NCBI GenBank assembly: GCA_938036845.1
Contig: CALHWA010000157.1
Location: 1 to 12,347, forward strand
Direction of reading: 5' to 3'
Source of the DNA: an uncultured Candidatus Saccharibacteria bacterium
GTDB taxonomy: Bacteria > Patescibacteriota > Saccharimonadia > Saccharimonadales > Saccharimonadaceae
DNA length: 12,347 nucleotides
How positions within the stretch are numbered: position 1 is the stretch's first letter; every line of letters starts with the position of its first letter. Of this stretch, positions 1-6,385 are shown one piece after another. Below the pieces are notes generated by a model. It saw nothing but the letters and a program-made list of their open reading frames with translations, had not been told where the DNA came from and did not search any database. Made by a program: the position numbers and the translations under genes.

Positions 1-43
1 GGGACCGCGCGTGCGTGCCTTCAGCGCTGCCTACCCGATATGA
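1..43 (+). CDS. Possible 3' end of a gene entering from the left edge (partial)
   Basis: Reading from base 2, an open frame gives about 13 codons, ending RAFSAAYPI, and stops at TGA 41-43. Most third positions are G or C, as expected for coding DNA of this GC-rich flank. Only a handful of codons is visible, so no family can be assigned and the frame could be open by chance. Confidence 0.15.
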   Translation, partial: GPRVRAFSAAYPI

Positions 44-144
44 GCAGGGTGAGTGTGCCGTTGAGTTCAGTAGCCTCACCTGGTTCGCTCTGGGCTCCAG
101 GCCCGCAACCAGTCCAGAGCCTGAACCGATGTGAGAGGAACTCT

Positions 145-639
145 GTGACGCGTTTCCGAGCCAGTGGTGAGGGTTTGTATAGCGATGCTGTGGTGCGCTT
201 CAGCAAGCTCGACACAAACAACTGGAAGCCCCTGCTCGCCTTCCGCAAGCGTCTCATCGCGGGCGAGGTGGTTCCGGAGCCGAGCACGGCTAGCGTAGCG
301 CCTACTGCGGAGGTGAGTGAGACCCCGACAGCCCGCGGCGTCCGCAACATGGCCTGCCGCCCAATCAGCGCAGCCAAGAAGCAGCAGATCCTCGATCTGG
401 CCTGTACGGCAATGTCTGTCAGCCAGATAGCTGCCGAGGTCGGCGTCGCAGAGACCACCGTCCGTGCTACCTGCCGCCAGGCCACGCAGCCGCCCCGTCG
501 CAGGCGACGCTTCACCACTGATGACCTCCAGCGTGCTCGGCAGCTCCACGCCCAGGGGCGTACCTACATCGAGATCGGGCTGGAGCTCGGCTTAGGACGG
601 GATACGGTCAAGAAGCATCTGGCGACGGCGCAGGGGTGA
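145..639 (+). CDS. Small DNA-binding protein with two C-terminal helix-turn-helix motifs
   Basis: This is a 164-residue basic protein of unknown family, probably a DNA-binding regulator or accessory protein of a mobile element. The N-terminal half is not recognisable. Residues about 75-105 contain a helix-turn-helix (MSVSQIAAEVGVAETTVRA). A proline/arginine linker (PPRRRRRF) leads to a second HTH-like segment (YIEIGLELGLGRDTVKKHL) at the C-terminus. The frame is open from the left edge and has an ATG at 40, but I chose GTG 145 because it is preceded by a good Shine-Dalgarno sequence (AGAGGA, about 5 nt upstream), while ATG 40 has none. GC content is high, as in the right flank, so it probably belongs to the host side of the island border. 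It converges with the rhuM-like gene, whose stop is 52 nt away. The HTH pair is visible; the target and role are unknown. Confidence 0.6.
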   Translation: MTRFRASGEGLYSDAVVRFSKLDTNNWKPLLAFRKRLIAGEVVPEPSTASVAPTAEVSETPTARGVRNMACRPISAAKKQQILDLACTAMSVSQIAAEVGVAETTVRATCRQATQPPRRRRRFTTDDLQRARQLHAQGRTYIEIGLELGLGRDTVKKHLATAQG

Positions 640-691
640 TTGGTAGCCAGAACGACAATGACCGCACCTAGGTCAATCCGCAGTGTATTCG

Positions 692-1750
692 CTACTCCTG
701 CTTGGCATCTCTGCCGGGTTGCTGCGCTGCCTGCTGCTCCAGCCGATCGAAGTCACTGACGTAATTGCGGTCCTGGATGATGCGAAACTTCTCGAACTCG
801 CTCAGGGCGTGCTCGTCGGCTTGGGCCTTGGAGATGTGGCCTGCGCTGTCGAGGATCTGGCGGTCATCCAGGTCGAGGAAGGCGTCAAGGCGTGTGGCCC
901 AGTCCTCCATCGTCATGGGGATCTGACGGCGGGCACGGGACTCGGCCAGATCAAGAAAGGCGTTGACCAGGCGGCCGAGGTCTTCGAGCTCGTCGCGGGT
1001 AAGGTAGTTCTTGCCGATGGTCACGTCGCCGCGCAGGATCTTGCCGTCGGGGCTGTTCGCCCAGCTGGTCAGGCCCATGTGGGGCTGGTCGGCCCTGGCA
1101 CGAGACTGGATGAGCTCGGCGGCAGTGTGGCCGTGGACGGCGTAGTGGAGCTTGTTCTGAACGGTGGCGAAGAAGCGCTTGGTGGTAGGGGCGTCCTTGT
1201 TGTAGTCGATGCTGGTGGCGTAGATGTCGGTGACCTTCTGGTAGAAGCGACGCTCGGACAGGCGGATCTCGCGGATCTCGTCGAGTAGGCGCTCGAAGTA
1301 GTCTTCGCCCAGGAAAGTGCCGTTCTCCATACGTTGGCGGTCGATGACGTAGCCGCGGATGGCGAAGTCGCGCAGCACGCTGGTGGCCCACTGGCGGAAC
1401 TGGGTGGCACGCACCGAGTTGACGCGGTAGCCCACCGAGATGATGGCGTCGAGGTTGTAGTGGTCGATGCTGCGTGTCACTTGGCGTGAGCCCTCGGATC
1501 GAACTATCCGGAATTTCCGGATAGTTGCCTTACGCTCCAGCTCACCAGAGGAGAAGATGTTCCCGAGGTGCTCGCTGATGGTGCGTACGTCAACGTCGAA
1601 CAGTTCGGCCATCAGGCGCTGCGTTAGCCAGATCGTCTCATCCTCGTAGCGTGCCTCGATGCTGGAATCACCGTCTTGGGCGGTGAAGATGAGGAACTCG
1701 GCGGTGGAGTTGCGGATGAGTTTGGTGGGAGGATCTGGATTAGTAGTCAT
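692..1750 (-). CDS. rhuM: RhuM family protein (virulence RhuM-like, COG3943)
   Basis: A 352-residue protein of the RhuM family, named after a gene of Salmonella pathogenicity island 3. Its biochemical function is not established; members are common in genomic islands and beside restriction or other defence genes. The N-terminal part (residues about 34-70) has the family's typical segment: a variable strand, then IWLTQRLMAELFDVDVRTISEHLGNIFSSGEL, which reads as a winged-helix or HTH-like region. It is followed by the signature HYNLDAIISVGYRVNS near residue 115. The rest (FLGEDYFERLL, EIRLSERRFYQKVTDIYATSIDY) and the overall length fit full-length members. ATG 1750 sits 7 nt after a TATAAT box, suggesting a leaderless transcript. 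Its GC content is intermediate to high (62% at 901-960), closer to the flank than to the AT-rich genes upstream of it, so it may have a different origin. A 25-bp perfect palindrome lies inside the gene at 1502-1526. Confidence 0.9.
   Translation of the reverse strand: MTTNPDPPTKLIRNSTAEFLIFTAQDGDSSIEARYEDETIWLTQRLMAELFDVDVRTISEHLGNIFSSGELERKATIRKFRIVRSEGSRQVTRSIDHYNLDAIISVGYRVNSVRATQFRQWATSVLRDFAIRGYVIDRQRMENGTFLGEDYFERLLDEIREIRLSERRFYQKVTDIYATSIDYNKDAPTTKRFFATVQNKLHYAVHGHTAAELIQSRARADQPHMGLTSWANSPDGKILRGDVTIGKNYLTRDELEDLGRLVNAFLDLAESRARRQIPMTMEDWATRLDAFLDLDDRQILDSAGHISKAQADEHALSEFEKFRIIQDRNYVSDFDRLEQQAAQQPGRDAKQE
1502..1526. repeat. 25-bp perfect palindrome inside the rhuM-like gene
   Basis: The two 12-nt arms, AACTATCCGGAA and TTCCGGATAGTT, are exact reverse complements around the single base at 1514. 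In the protein the site encodes the KATIRKFRIVRS stretch, between the HTH-like region and the HYNLD signature. It could be a binding site for a dimeric protein, an mRNA hairpin, or a chance result of codon choice. The symmetry is plain in the sequence; any function is inference. Confidence 0.85.
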
Positions 1751-1757
1751 ACCGTTA

Positions 1758-1787
1758 ATTATACTTCCGATCGATGACTATTGGCAA
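1758..1787 (-). promoter_or_regulatory. Promoter of the rhuM-like gene, apparently leaderless
   Basis: On the minus strand, TTGCCA (1787-1782), an 18-nt spacer and TATAAT (1763-1758) form a near-consensus sigma-70/SigA-type promoter. Only 7 nt separate the -10 box from ATG 1750, so transcription should begin at or next to the start codon. No Shine-Dalgarno sequence lies in that space. Leaderless mRNAs are common in actinomycetes, which fits. Confidence 0.65.
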
Positions 1788-1820
1788 ACATACTACACGT
1801 TTCGGAATTGTGGTCTGCCG

Positions 1821-2066
1821 TCAGTTCTCAATGCTGTCGATCGTTCTCAGTGTCCCGTCTCGTAGCCAACCAACAACGGTCGTAGCTAAGAATAGAACGC
1901 TGCGCGCGGTGGCTTCGTCGATATCTTGCGGTTGATCACTGCCGTGTCGATCAGGCTGGTAACCGATGGTAGCTAGGTCCGTGAAGCTGTTGAGGCCTAT
2001 CGTGTGTGTCTCCTTCTGAGAGGTATTGCATCGAGTGGGTGAGCCATGTTGAGCGGCCCCTGACAT
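1821..2066 (-). CDS. Doubtful small ORF, 81 codons
   Basis: This ORF lies 52 nt after the stop of the membrane-protein gene and 70 nt before the rhuM-like start, in the same direction. ATG 2066 has a plausible ribosome-binding stretch (GAGGAGCAGG) directly upstream, and an in-frame TTG at 2078 is possible. The C-terminal half, with acidic then hydrophobic stretches (DIDEATARSVLFLATTVVGWL), looks more protein-like than the Gly/Ser/Thr-rich start. I recognise no family. It may be a real small gene, the remnant of a longer one, or an open frame by chance. Confidence 0.35.
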   Translation of the reverse strand: MSGAAQHGSPTRCNTSQKETHTIGLNSFTDLATIGYQPDRHGSDQPQDIDEATARSVLFLATTVVGWLRDGTLRTIDSIEN

Positions 2067-2118
2067 CCTGCTCCTCAAGGCTGGCCGTCAGCAACGGCAC
2101 CACGTGAACGGTGATAGT

Positions 2119-2622
2119 TCACTCCCCGTCACCAACCTCCTGTACTGCCTTCTGATGAATATCACGTATTTCCTCGCCAACTTCGTCGCTGGCCGATGCT
2201 TCTGTATCCAGCATATCGATCGTTTGTATGATGTAGTCGCCTATACGTTTGAAGTCATCTACTTCATCTGCCGACGGCTCCCGCTGTTCATCGACGCATT
2301 GCTGACGTATCAGCTCCAGACGATCGATGCCAAGAATAGAATTGTCAAGCATCTTCCATTTTTTAGGCGGAAGTCGCCGTGCCATGATGATAGCCTGCTC
2401 TCTTAGAACGTCGCTGGAGAGCGACCGGCGTTCTGTTCCCCATTGTCCGGACTGCCGGACGGGTGCACTAATGGCGATAATGCGAAGCAGCTCGCTACAA
2501 ACGAGTCGGCGTGCCGCTCGGTGATCGAGTTTACGGCGGTAGACTTCCAAAAAGAAATTGATAGTGGCGGCTCCCACTGCACCAATGATAACGCCCATTG
2601 CGCCGATGGCTGCTGTGATCAT
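2119..2622 (-). CDS. Single-pass membrane protein of unknown function
   Basis: A 167-residue protein. Residues 1-23 (MITAAIGAMGVIIGAVGAATINF) form one N-terminal transmembrane segment, which should act as an uncleaved anchor. A basic stretch (YRRKLDHRAARR) follows, so the C-terminal domain is probably cytoplasmic. That domain is helical and charged, with an acidic tail ending EVGDGE. I chose ATG 2622, not the upstream start at 2661, because GGAG lies 7 nt before it and the hydrophobic segment then begins at once. The architecture, a short anchor followed by a helical cytoplasmic domain of about 140 residues, is common among uncharacterised proteins of accessory regions, but I recognise no specific family. 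No promoter could be assigned with confidence. Confidence 0.65.
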   Translation of the reverse strand: MITAAIGAMGVIIGAVGAATINFFLEVYRRKLDHRAARRLVCSELLRIIAISAPVRQSGQWGTERRSLSSDVLREQAIIMARRLPPKKWKMLDNSILGIDRLELIRQQCVDEQREPSADEVDDFKRIGDYIIQTIDMLDTEASASDEVGEEIRDIHQKAVQEVGDGE

Positions 2623-2794
2623 GTTGGTTCTCCGACAGAGATGCTCGAGGACAGCAGTCAAGATAGCAGCGGATAGATCTCATTTACACTGAGGTTGATC
2701 AATGTGGGTGTAGCAGAATAGGGCGTAATGAAGTCTGGAGTCAGGTAAGGGTTCCTAAGTTTGTGCACGAAGTATCAAATCTTAAAAGTCGCTA

Positions 2795-2822
2795 TTGACA
2801 TCTAGACTGGAAAGCATATAAT
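2795..2822 (+). promoter_or_regulatory. Perfect consensus sigma-70-type promoter, plus strand
   Basis: TTGACA (2795-2800), a 16-nt spacer and TATAAT (2817-2822) match both consensus boxes at all 12 positions. It points to the plus strand in an island where every protein gene is on the minus strand. No plausible ORF follows; the expected transcript from about 2829 meets a strong terminator within about 80 nt. Its probable product is therefore the small RNA listed next. Confidence 0.75.
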
Positions 2823-2828
2823 CGTAAG

Positions 2829-2905
2829 TAGACACAGGCCAACACCGTGTCACCAGAATCTCCGGCGAGTGGTTTTCAGGTCACACTGCGGGAGATTTTT
2901 GTTTG
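2829..2905 (+). ncRNA. Candidate structured small RNA, about 77 nt
   Basis: This interval is inferred from a consensus promoter at 2795-2822 and an intrinsic terminator at 2857-2905. It contains two hairpins. The first pairs GACAC (2831-2835) with GTGTC (2847-2851) and GG with CC inside, around a CCAACA loop. The second is the terminator stem. No start codon with a ribosome-binding site and reading frame of useful length was found in it. Its 3' end lies 8 nt from the stop of the convergent small basic-protein gene, so read-through from that gene would be antisense to it. I recognise no known RNA family. Expression and function are inferred. Confidence 0.5.
2857..2905 (+). terminator. Rho-independent terminator, plus strand
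   Basis: The stem pairs AATCTCC (2857-2863) with GGAGATT (2891-2897). It continues, after a G/G mismatch, with GC/GC and, after a bulged G, with AGTG/CACT, leaving a 12-nt loop. A T-rich tract starts at 2896 (TTTTTGTTTGATTT). The tract is on the plus-strand 3' side only; on the minus strand the hairpin is not followed by T residues. It therefore terminates plus-strand RNA. Confidence 0.8.
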
Positions 2906-2912
2906 ATTTGAA

Positions 2913-3329
2913 TTATTGCGGCTTTCGTGCAAATACCGACATGAAGTCTCTTCGGCTACTCCGCTTGTCTTCCTTGACTTGGACGCAAAAGTGCTCACCA
3001 TCTTTCGTCATTCCATAGAAGCGATAAAGCACGAAAGTCCTATCGTCTGCACTGAAGGAAACTTCTGGTACTTCTCGCGAGCTACGCAGCAGTTCGATAG
3101 CCGCTTTGTAGAAGCGCAGCCGCTTCCGCCGCTCCCTTGGGTGCTTCTGCATCAGGTGAGTCCAAAATACGTCGAGAAAGATCTTGCTGCTATTGAAATA
3201 TTTCGACCTCACATATGGTTGTCGTTTGCTCGATTGTGCGACGACATGATACTCGGCTCGAGCCCGCTTTAATACTTCATCATAGGATGATCCAGACAAA
3301 CGCGAATATTTCGATGTATAGACATGCAT
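2913..3329 (-). CDS. Small basic protein of unknown function, possible nuclease or toxin-like
   Basis: A 138-residue protein rich in Lys and Arg, with no signal peptide or membrane segment. The central part is a striking basic helical block (KIFLDVFWTHLMQKHPRERR, then KRLRFYKAAIELLRSS). The C-terminal third has strand-like pieces (TFVLYRFYGMTKDG, HFCVQVKED) ending RRDFMSVFARKP. I have an impression of similar compact proteins annotated as hypothetical in other bacteria, and the alternating strand pattern with conserved-looking charged residues recalls small RelE/barnase-like nucleases. I cannot name a catalytic set, so this is only a suggestion. ATG 3329 was chosen because no longer frame exists; a TATACT box lies about 14 nt upstream but no good -35 or Shine-Dalgarno sequence is visible. 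No antitoxin-like partner precedes it; the neighbouring upstream gene is the fragment ending at 3414. Confidence 0.65.
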   Translation of the reverse strand: MHVYTSKYSRLSGSSYDEVLKRARAEYHVVAQSSKRQPYVRSKYFNSSKIFLDVFWTHLMQKHPRERRKRLRFYKAAIELLRSSREVPEVSFSADDRTFVLYRFYGMTKDGEHFCVQVKEDKRSSRRDFMSVFARKPQ

Positions 3330-3413
3330 TACTTCAATCAGTATACAATGATTGCATGCCTATGAGAAGGCCACCAACAATGCCTTTTCCAAAGAAGACA
3401 ACTTCTTCGATGG

Positions 3414-5084
3414 TTATGAGTCCGAGTCATGCAACGGCCGCTCTTCTATAAACTCCCTGAGGTTATCCAGCATTTGCGTTGCTTCAGTCATGAGGCGTGC
3501 GATGTACTCCTGTGGCGTATCATTTCCGAGCTCTTCCTCTAGATAGGCCTGTCCACTGCTGCCTGATGAGTGTGCCGCAATGCGTGAACGCATCCTCTGG
3601 ATTCTTTGCAGAAGACGGACGTCGCGTTCGGTGTGTTGGTATGACTGGGCCTCGAGGAATTTCTTGAGCTTGGCGATACCTTTATCGCCCTTGGTGTCCG
3701 AAAGGTACGAGGCCAACTTTTTCTCGTTGAGACAATCTACCAAGACGAGTGCGAGGTTTATCGACTGCGTGCGAAGTTCTGCATCGGTGTCATTGACGGG
3801 GATGCGCAGACGCTGAAGCACGCCAGCGTCTGGCCCTTCTGCTTTGCGATGGAGCCGCCATCCCCAGTGCTCGTCTCACGAGCTCTGCAATTGGTTGTAC
3901 GCCAGTTTAAAGCAGTGTTCTGGGTTCTTGCTGTTGGTTGGCTGGTTAAGGAATGCCCGACGAAAAGCTACTTCACTCATTTTCTGTGTCGGAGGAACAT
4001 TATAGGCAAGCCAATGAGTCCAGTGCTCTGATGGGATATCTCGACCAATGTCTCCAAGAAACACCGATATGACGTCGAAGAACTCGTTGTCTATTTTAAC
4101 GCCCCACAGGTGGGAACACGATAGGTACCCGTCACTCACCGTGTACAGCTCGGAATCGTCATAGTATCGCTGGAGCACCTCAGGATTAAAGAACACTGGC
4201 GTGAGATAATGAGGCGCGTCCGGATTTTTTCCGAAGTAGTTGGCAAGACGATCTGGATCGCATGTATACTTGACTAGCTTGCCGTGTTCGTCTTCGCCGA
4301 TGATGAACTCTGGGTAGTCCGCAGGATCAGCCTCGTCCCAAGGCCAGATTCCGCAGGTGTCTTGGGGTGGAGCGGGAATAATTCGTTTTGCTAACACTCG
4401 AGAGAAGACTCGTCTCTCTTCTCCTGATATCTGACCAACATTCAACGAGGCAAAAAGTAGGTCGATGTTACTGTAGTGCTCAAACTCGAGATCGGAGAAC
4501 TTAGTTGAGTTTTCGTTGCATGGTATGAAAGTAACGGAATCGACGAATAGAGCTGCGTCGAGTTGCCGCGCAGCCATGTAGCGCTTTAGTATAGGTGTCC
4601 GTACTTCTATTCTTTCTTCCTGAAATCTGATAGCAAGATTTTTTGATCCGTCATTTTTGACTTCGTAGTAGTTGCCGGACTTTGGATCCTGCCACAGGTT
4701 CATCAGGAGTCTGAATTCTTCGGACACTATCCAAGCGTCTGGTACAACGCCGTGAAATTGGTGAAAGATAATCAATGGTTCGAAGTCTGGCAGTTTATTG
4801 CTTCTCGTATACGAGATTTCATCTCCGCTAGTTGAAAATCCAGGAATTCCGTCGCCCCTCGTGAAGTCCCAGCCAGCGTCTGAAAGAATTTTGTCGCGCA
4901 TCCTTGGCTGAGCAAACGCCATGTAGCGACCGCCGTTGTTATCATTGTCGAGGTGCCAGTCGTCGTACACGACTGTCCACGGGCCATCACCGTTGATGAA
5001 AGCGGATTCGATCATCCGCTCTTGCTTGAGCCGATCCCTTATCTGTTCACGTTCGTCGTCGTCCAGTTCGCTGTGCTCTGTCAT
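3414..5084 (-). pseudogene. Large protein of unknown function, interrupted by in-frame TGA
   Basis: Two ORFs, 5084-3876 (402 codons) and 3821-3414 (135 codons), lie in one frame and are separated only by TGA 3876-3878 and 18 further sense codons (start DEHWGWRLHRK). Together they would encode about 555 residues. The N-terminal part begins with an acidic/basic helix (MTEHSELDDDEREQIRDRL) and contains CDPDRLANYFGKNPDAPHYL and LTPVFFNPEVLQRYYDD. The C-terminal part (LALVLVDCLNEKKLASYL, KGIAKLKKFLEAQSY) is helical. From memory these belong to one uncharacterised family in which the two parts are continuous. No enzymatic motif was recognised. The start is secure: AAAGGA lies upstream, and ATG overlaps the stop of the preceding gene as ATGA. 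The TGA is one transition from TGG, and Trp would suit the context (LQSS-x-DEHWGW). A truncated 402-residue product or reinitiation at GTG 3821 are alternatives. Confidence 0.7.
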
Positions 5085-5449
5085 CGTGATTCCTTTAGGT
5101 CAATTATGCTTTGCTTGGGTGGTGTGTTTTGCATGGGAGGACCGGCCGTCTTTGCGCTATCCTCAACCGTTTCGCTATTCACCGATTCTTCTATTATACG
5201 AGAATCGCGAAGAATTGTGGCAGCGTTTAGGGAAGTTGCGCTGGAAGTGGTCTCATTTGCTTCCGATTGTTTGTCCGACCGCCTGAACCAGAGACACCAG
5301 CACTCTTCGCAGTGTCGATACACCGTCATGATGGCAGCGAGGCGTTTGCGCTGATACGCGACGTGTTGCGTCATACGGTGGCCGCATTTACAAACTGGCT
5401 CTATGGCTGAGGGCTGTCTGCTGCTGACCCGTGTCTTCTTGCTGAACAC
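5081..5449 (-). CDS. Small protein with paired cysteine motifs, possible zinc ribbon
   Basis: A 122-residue protein. Residues about 20-54 carry CKCGHRMTQH, then CEECWCLWFRR, that is two Cys pairs with histidines between, as in a small zinc-binding ribbon. The remainder is Ser/Thr/Glu-rich and probably disordered. Metal binding is inferred from the spacing only. The GTG start at 5449 lies 24 nt after the stop of the preceding gene and has no clear Shine-Dalgarno sequence. Its stop codon overlaps the ATG of the next gene (ATGA at 5084-5081), so the two are translationally coupled and probably act together. This overlap also shows that TGA is a normal stop codon here. No family recognised. Confidence 0.6.
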   Translation of the reverse strand: MFSKKTRVSSRQPSAIEPVCKCGHRMTQHVAYQRKRLAAIMTVYRHCEECWCLWFRRSDKQSEANETTSSATSLNAATILRDSRIIEESVNSETVEDSAKTAGPPMQNTPPKQSIIDLKESR

Positions 5450-5473
5450 GACACTGCCGTCGCCGAGGATGAC

Positions 5474-5961
5474 TTACGGCACCAGGGGGAGCGGCCCACC
5501 TGGTCGATCCTTCTTGAGCCACTCGTAGTACCTCCTGGTGATACCTCGCCGATTCTCAAGTTCATAGTCGGGGAGTTCTCTATCGAGCGGAAGTGGCTGC
5601 GGTACGAGCAGTGAGAGGTGACGGCCAGGCTCGATAGTTCGATCGATTGTCGCCCACACGGTGGAGATGGCGAGCGACTTTCGGAGATCGCCCTTGGGAT
5701 TGATGCGTCTAGTGTAGACAGACCACAGTGGCCGCAACCGGGCGGGCATGGCACCCACCCGGCTGATGAAGTGATCAACGGGGCCGTAATTGGTGACGTG
5801 GACGCAGCAGCCTGGGTCGCCCACCGCTGACTCAAGGGCGAGGCGAAGCCCTCTGGGCTGACGGATAGCGGTGGGGATCGTCCGAAGCAGGAAGACGATA
5901 GCGCAATCGCCACAGGAACCGCGCTGACGATCGTGGCCCAGTTGGCAACCGTATTCAGCAT
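5474..5961 (-). pseudogene. Membrane-anchored protein of unknown function with a one-base frameshift
   Basis: The gene starts at ATG 5961, with AGGA 5 nt upstream, and opens with a membrane-anchor-like sequence (MLNTVANWATIVSAVPVAIA). In the starting frame the sequence then turns into Ser/Pro/Cys-rich translation. In the frame shifted by -1 it continues naturally (IVFLLRTIPTAIRQPRG, then VHVTNYGPVDHF) and stays open to TAA 5474. The break lies near 5895-5910, at the end of the hydrophobic segment. Restoring one base there would give a protein of about 162 residues: an N-terminal anchor plus a soluble domain ending YYEWLKKDRPGGPLPLVP. No slippery heptamer is visible. Without the repair the longest ORF of the second part would start at GTG 5824 and lack the membrane segment. 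It leads the unit that includes the Cys-pair protein and the TGA-interrupted gene. A sequencing error is possible. Confidence 0.6.
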
Positions 5962-6385
5962 GACCGTCCTGTCGGCTCGGGGAGTGCAGGCCAGCGGCGG
6001 TGCTGGCTCGCGGATGGGTTACCGTCGACGAACGGACTAACTTCAGCGTCTTCAGCCAACGTTCGCATGGACGACCCCATCGTCGTAGGCCAGTGCTAGC
6101 GCGACGATTATGTCAGTATCTCAGTCGGAGGGTGCCGTGCACGACAGGCGGATGGTCACGGTTGCGTTGCGAGGCTTCAAGCGGGACGTAACGTCCGCTC
6201 CCAACCACGGCGAAGACTTCACTCCGTCCAGCACAACGCCGCTCTCAGAAGCCCTTCGATGCTCAACCACTGTTGGAAGAGATGTCGACGCCCTACGCTT
6301 ATCTCGAGATCAACTTGGTGCTTGGCTTCGGGTACGGCATGGGCAGGAAACCCCTACCTGTCTTTGGCTGCAACGTACTATCGTA
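5962..6385. other. Gene-poor stretch of about 420 nt between two units
   Basis: Frames on both strands are open for up to about 110 codons here, but none has a good ribosome-binding site, a recognisable domain or convincing composition. Short minus-strand frames (for example one ending RLSCTAPSD at about 6121) could be remnants of a decayed gene. A small hairpin with one bulged base lies at 6181-6198 (GCGGGACG-TAA-CGTCCGC); it has no T-tract. The stretch should hold the promoter of the frameshifted membrane-protein unit, but I see no convincing boxes. Confidence 0.5.

Noticed and set aside
69..83. Possible attachment-site pair: AGTAGCCTCACCT here and the similar AGTAGCCTCGCCT at 10848-10860 on the minus strand
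   Set aside because: The two copies are inverted relative to each other, short and imperfect, and one is part of the XRE-end hairpin; chance similarity is more likely.
683..1288. 201-codon plus-strand frame opposite the rhuM-like gene
   Set aside because: It is antisense to a clear RhuM family protein. Its Val/Gly/Leu-rich translation is the usual shadow of a GC-biased gene.
2795..3329. Type III toxin-antitoxin pair (RNA antitoxin plus nuclease)
   Set aside because: Type III RNA antitoxins are tandem repeats upstream of the toxin on the same strand. Here the RNA is on the opposite strand, downstream, and has no repeats, so the label is not supported.
3365..3413. Weak hairpin (AAGAAG/CTTCTT) after the stop at 3414 as a terminator
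   Set aside because: The stem is only 6 bp and A/T-rich, and it is followed by at most three T residues on the minus strand, too weak to call.
3876..3878. TGA as a recoded sense codon (Trp, Gly or selenocysteine) in this genome
   Set aside because: Several other genes end naturally in TGA, including one in an ATGA overlap at 5081-5084, and no SECIS-like hairpin is evident directly after this codon. A nonsense mutation is simpler.
5401..5961. 186-codon minus-strand frame taken as one protein
   Set aside because: Only its first 20 or so residues look real. After about 5900 it becomes Ser/Pro/Cys-rich, while the -1 frame continues sensibly, so I describe a frameshifted gene instead.
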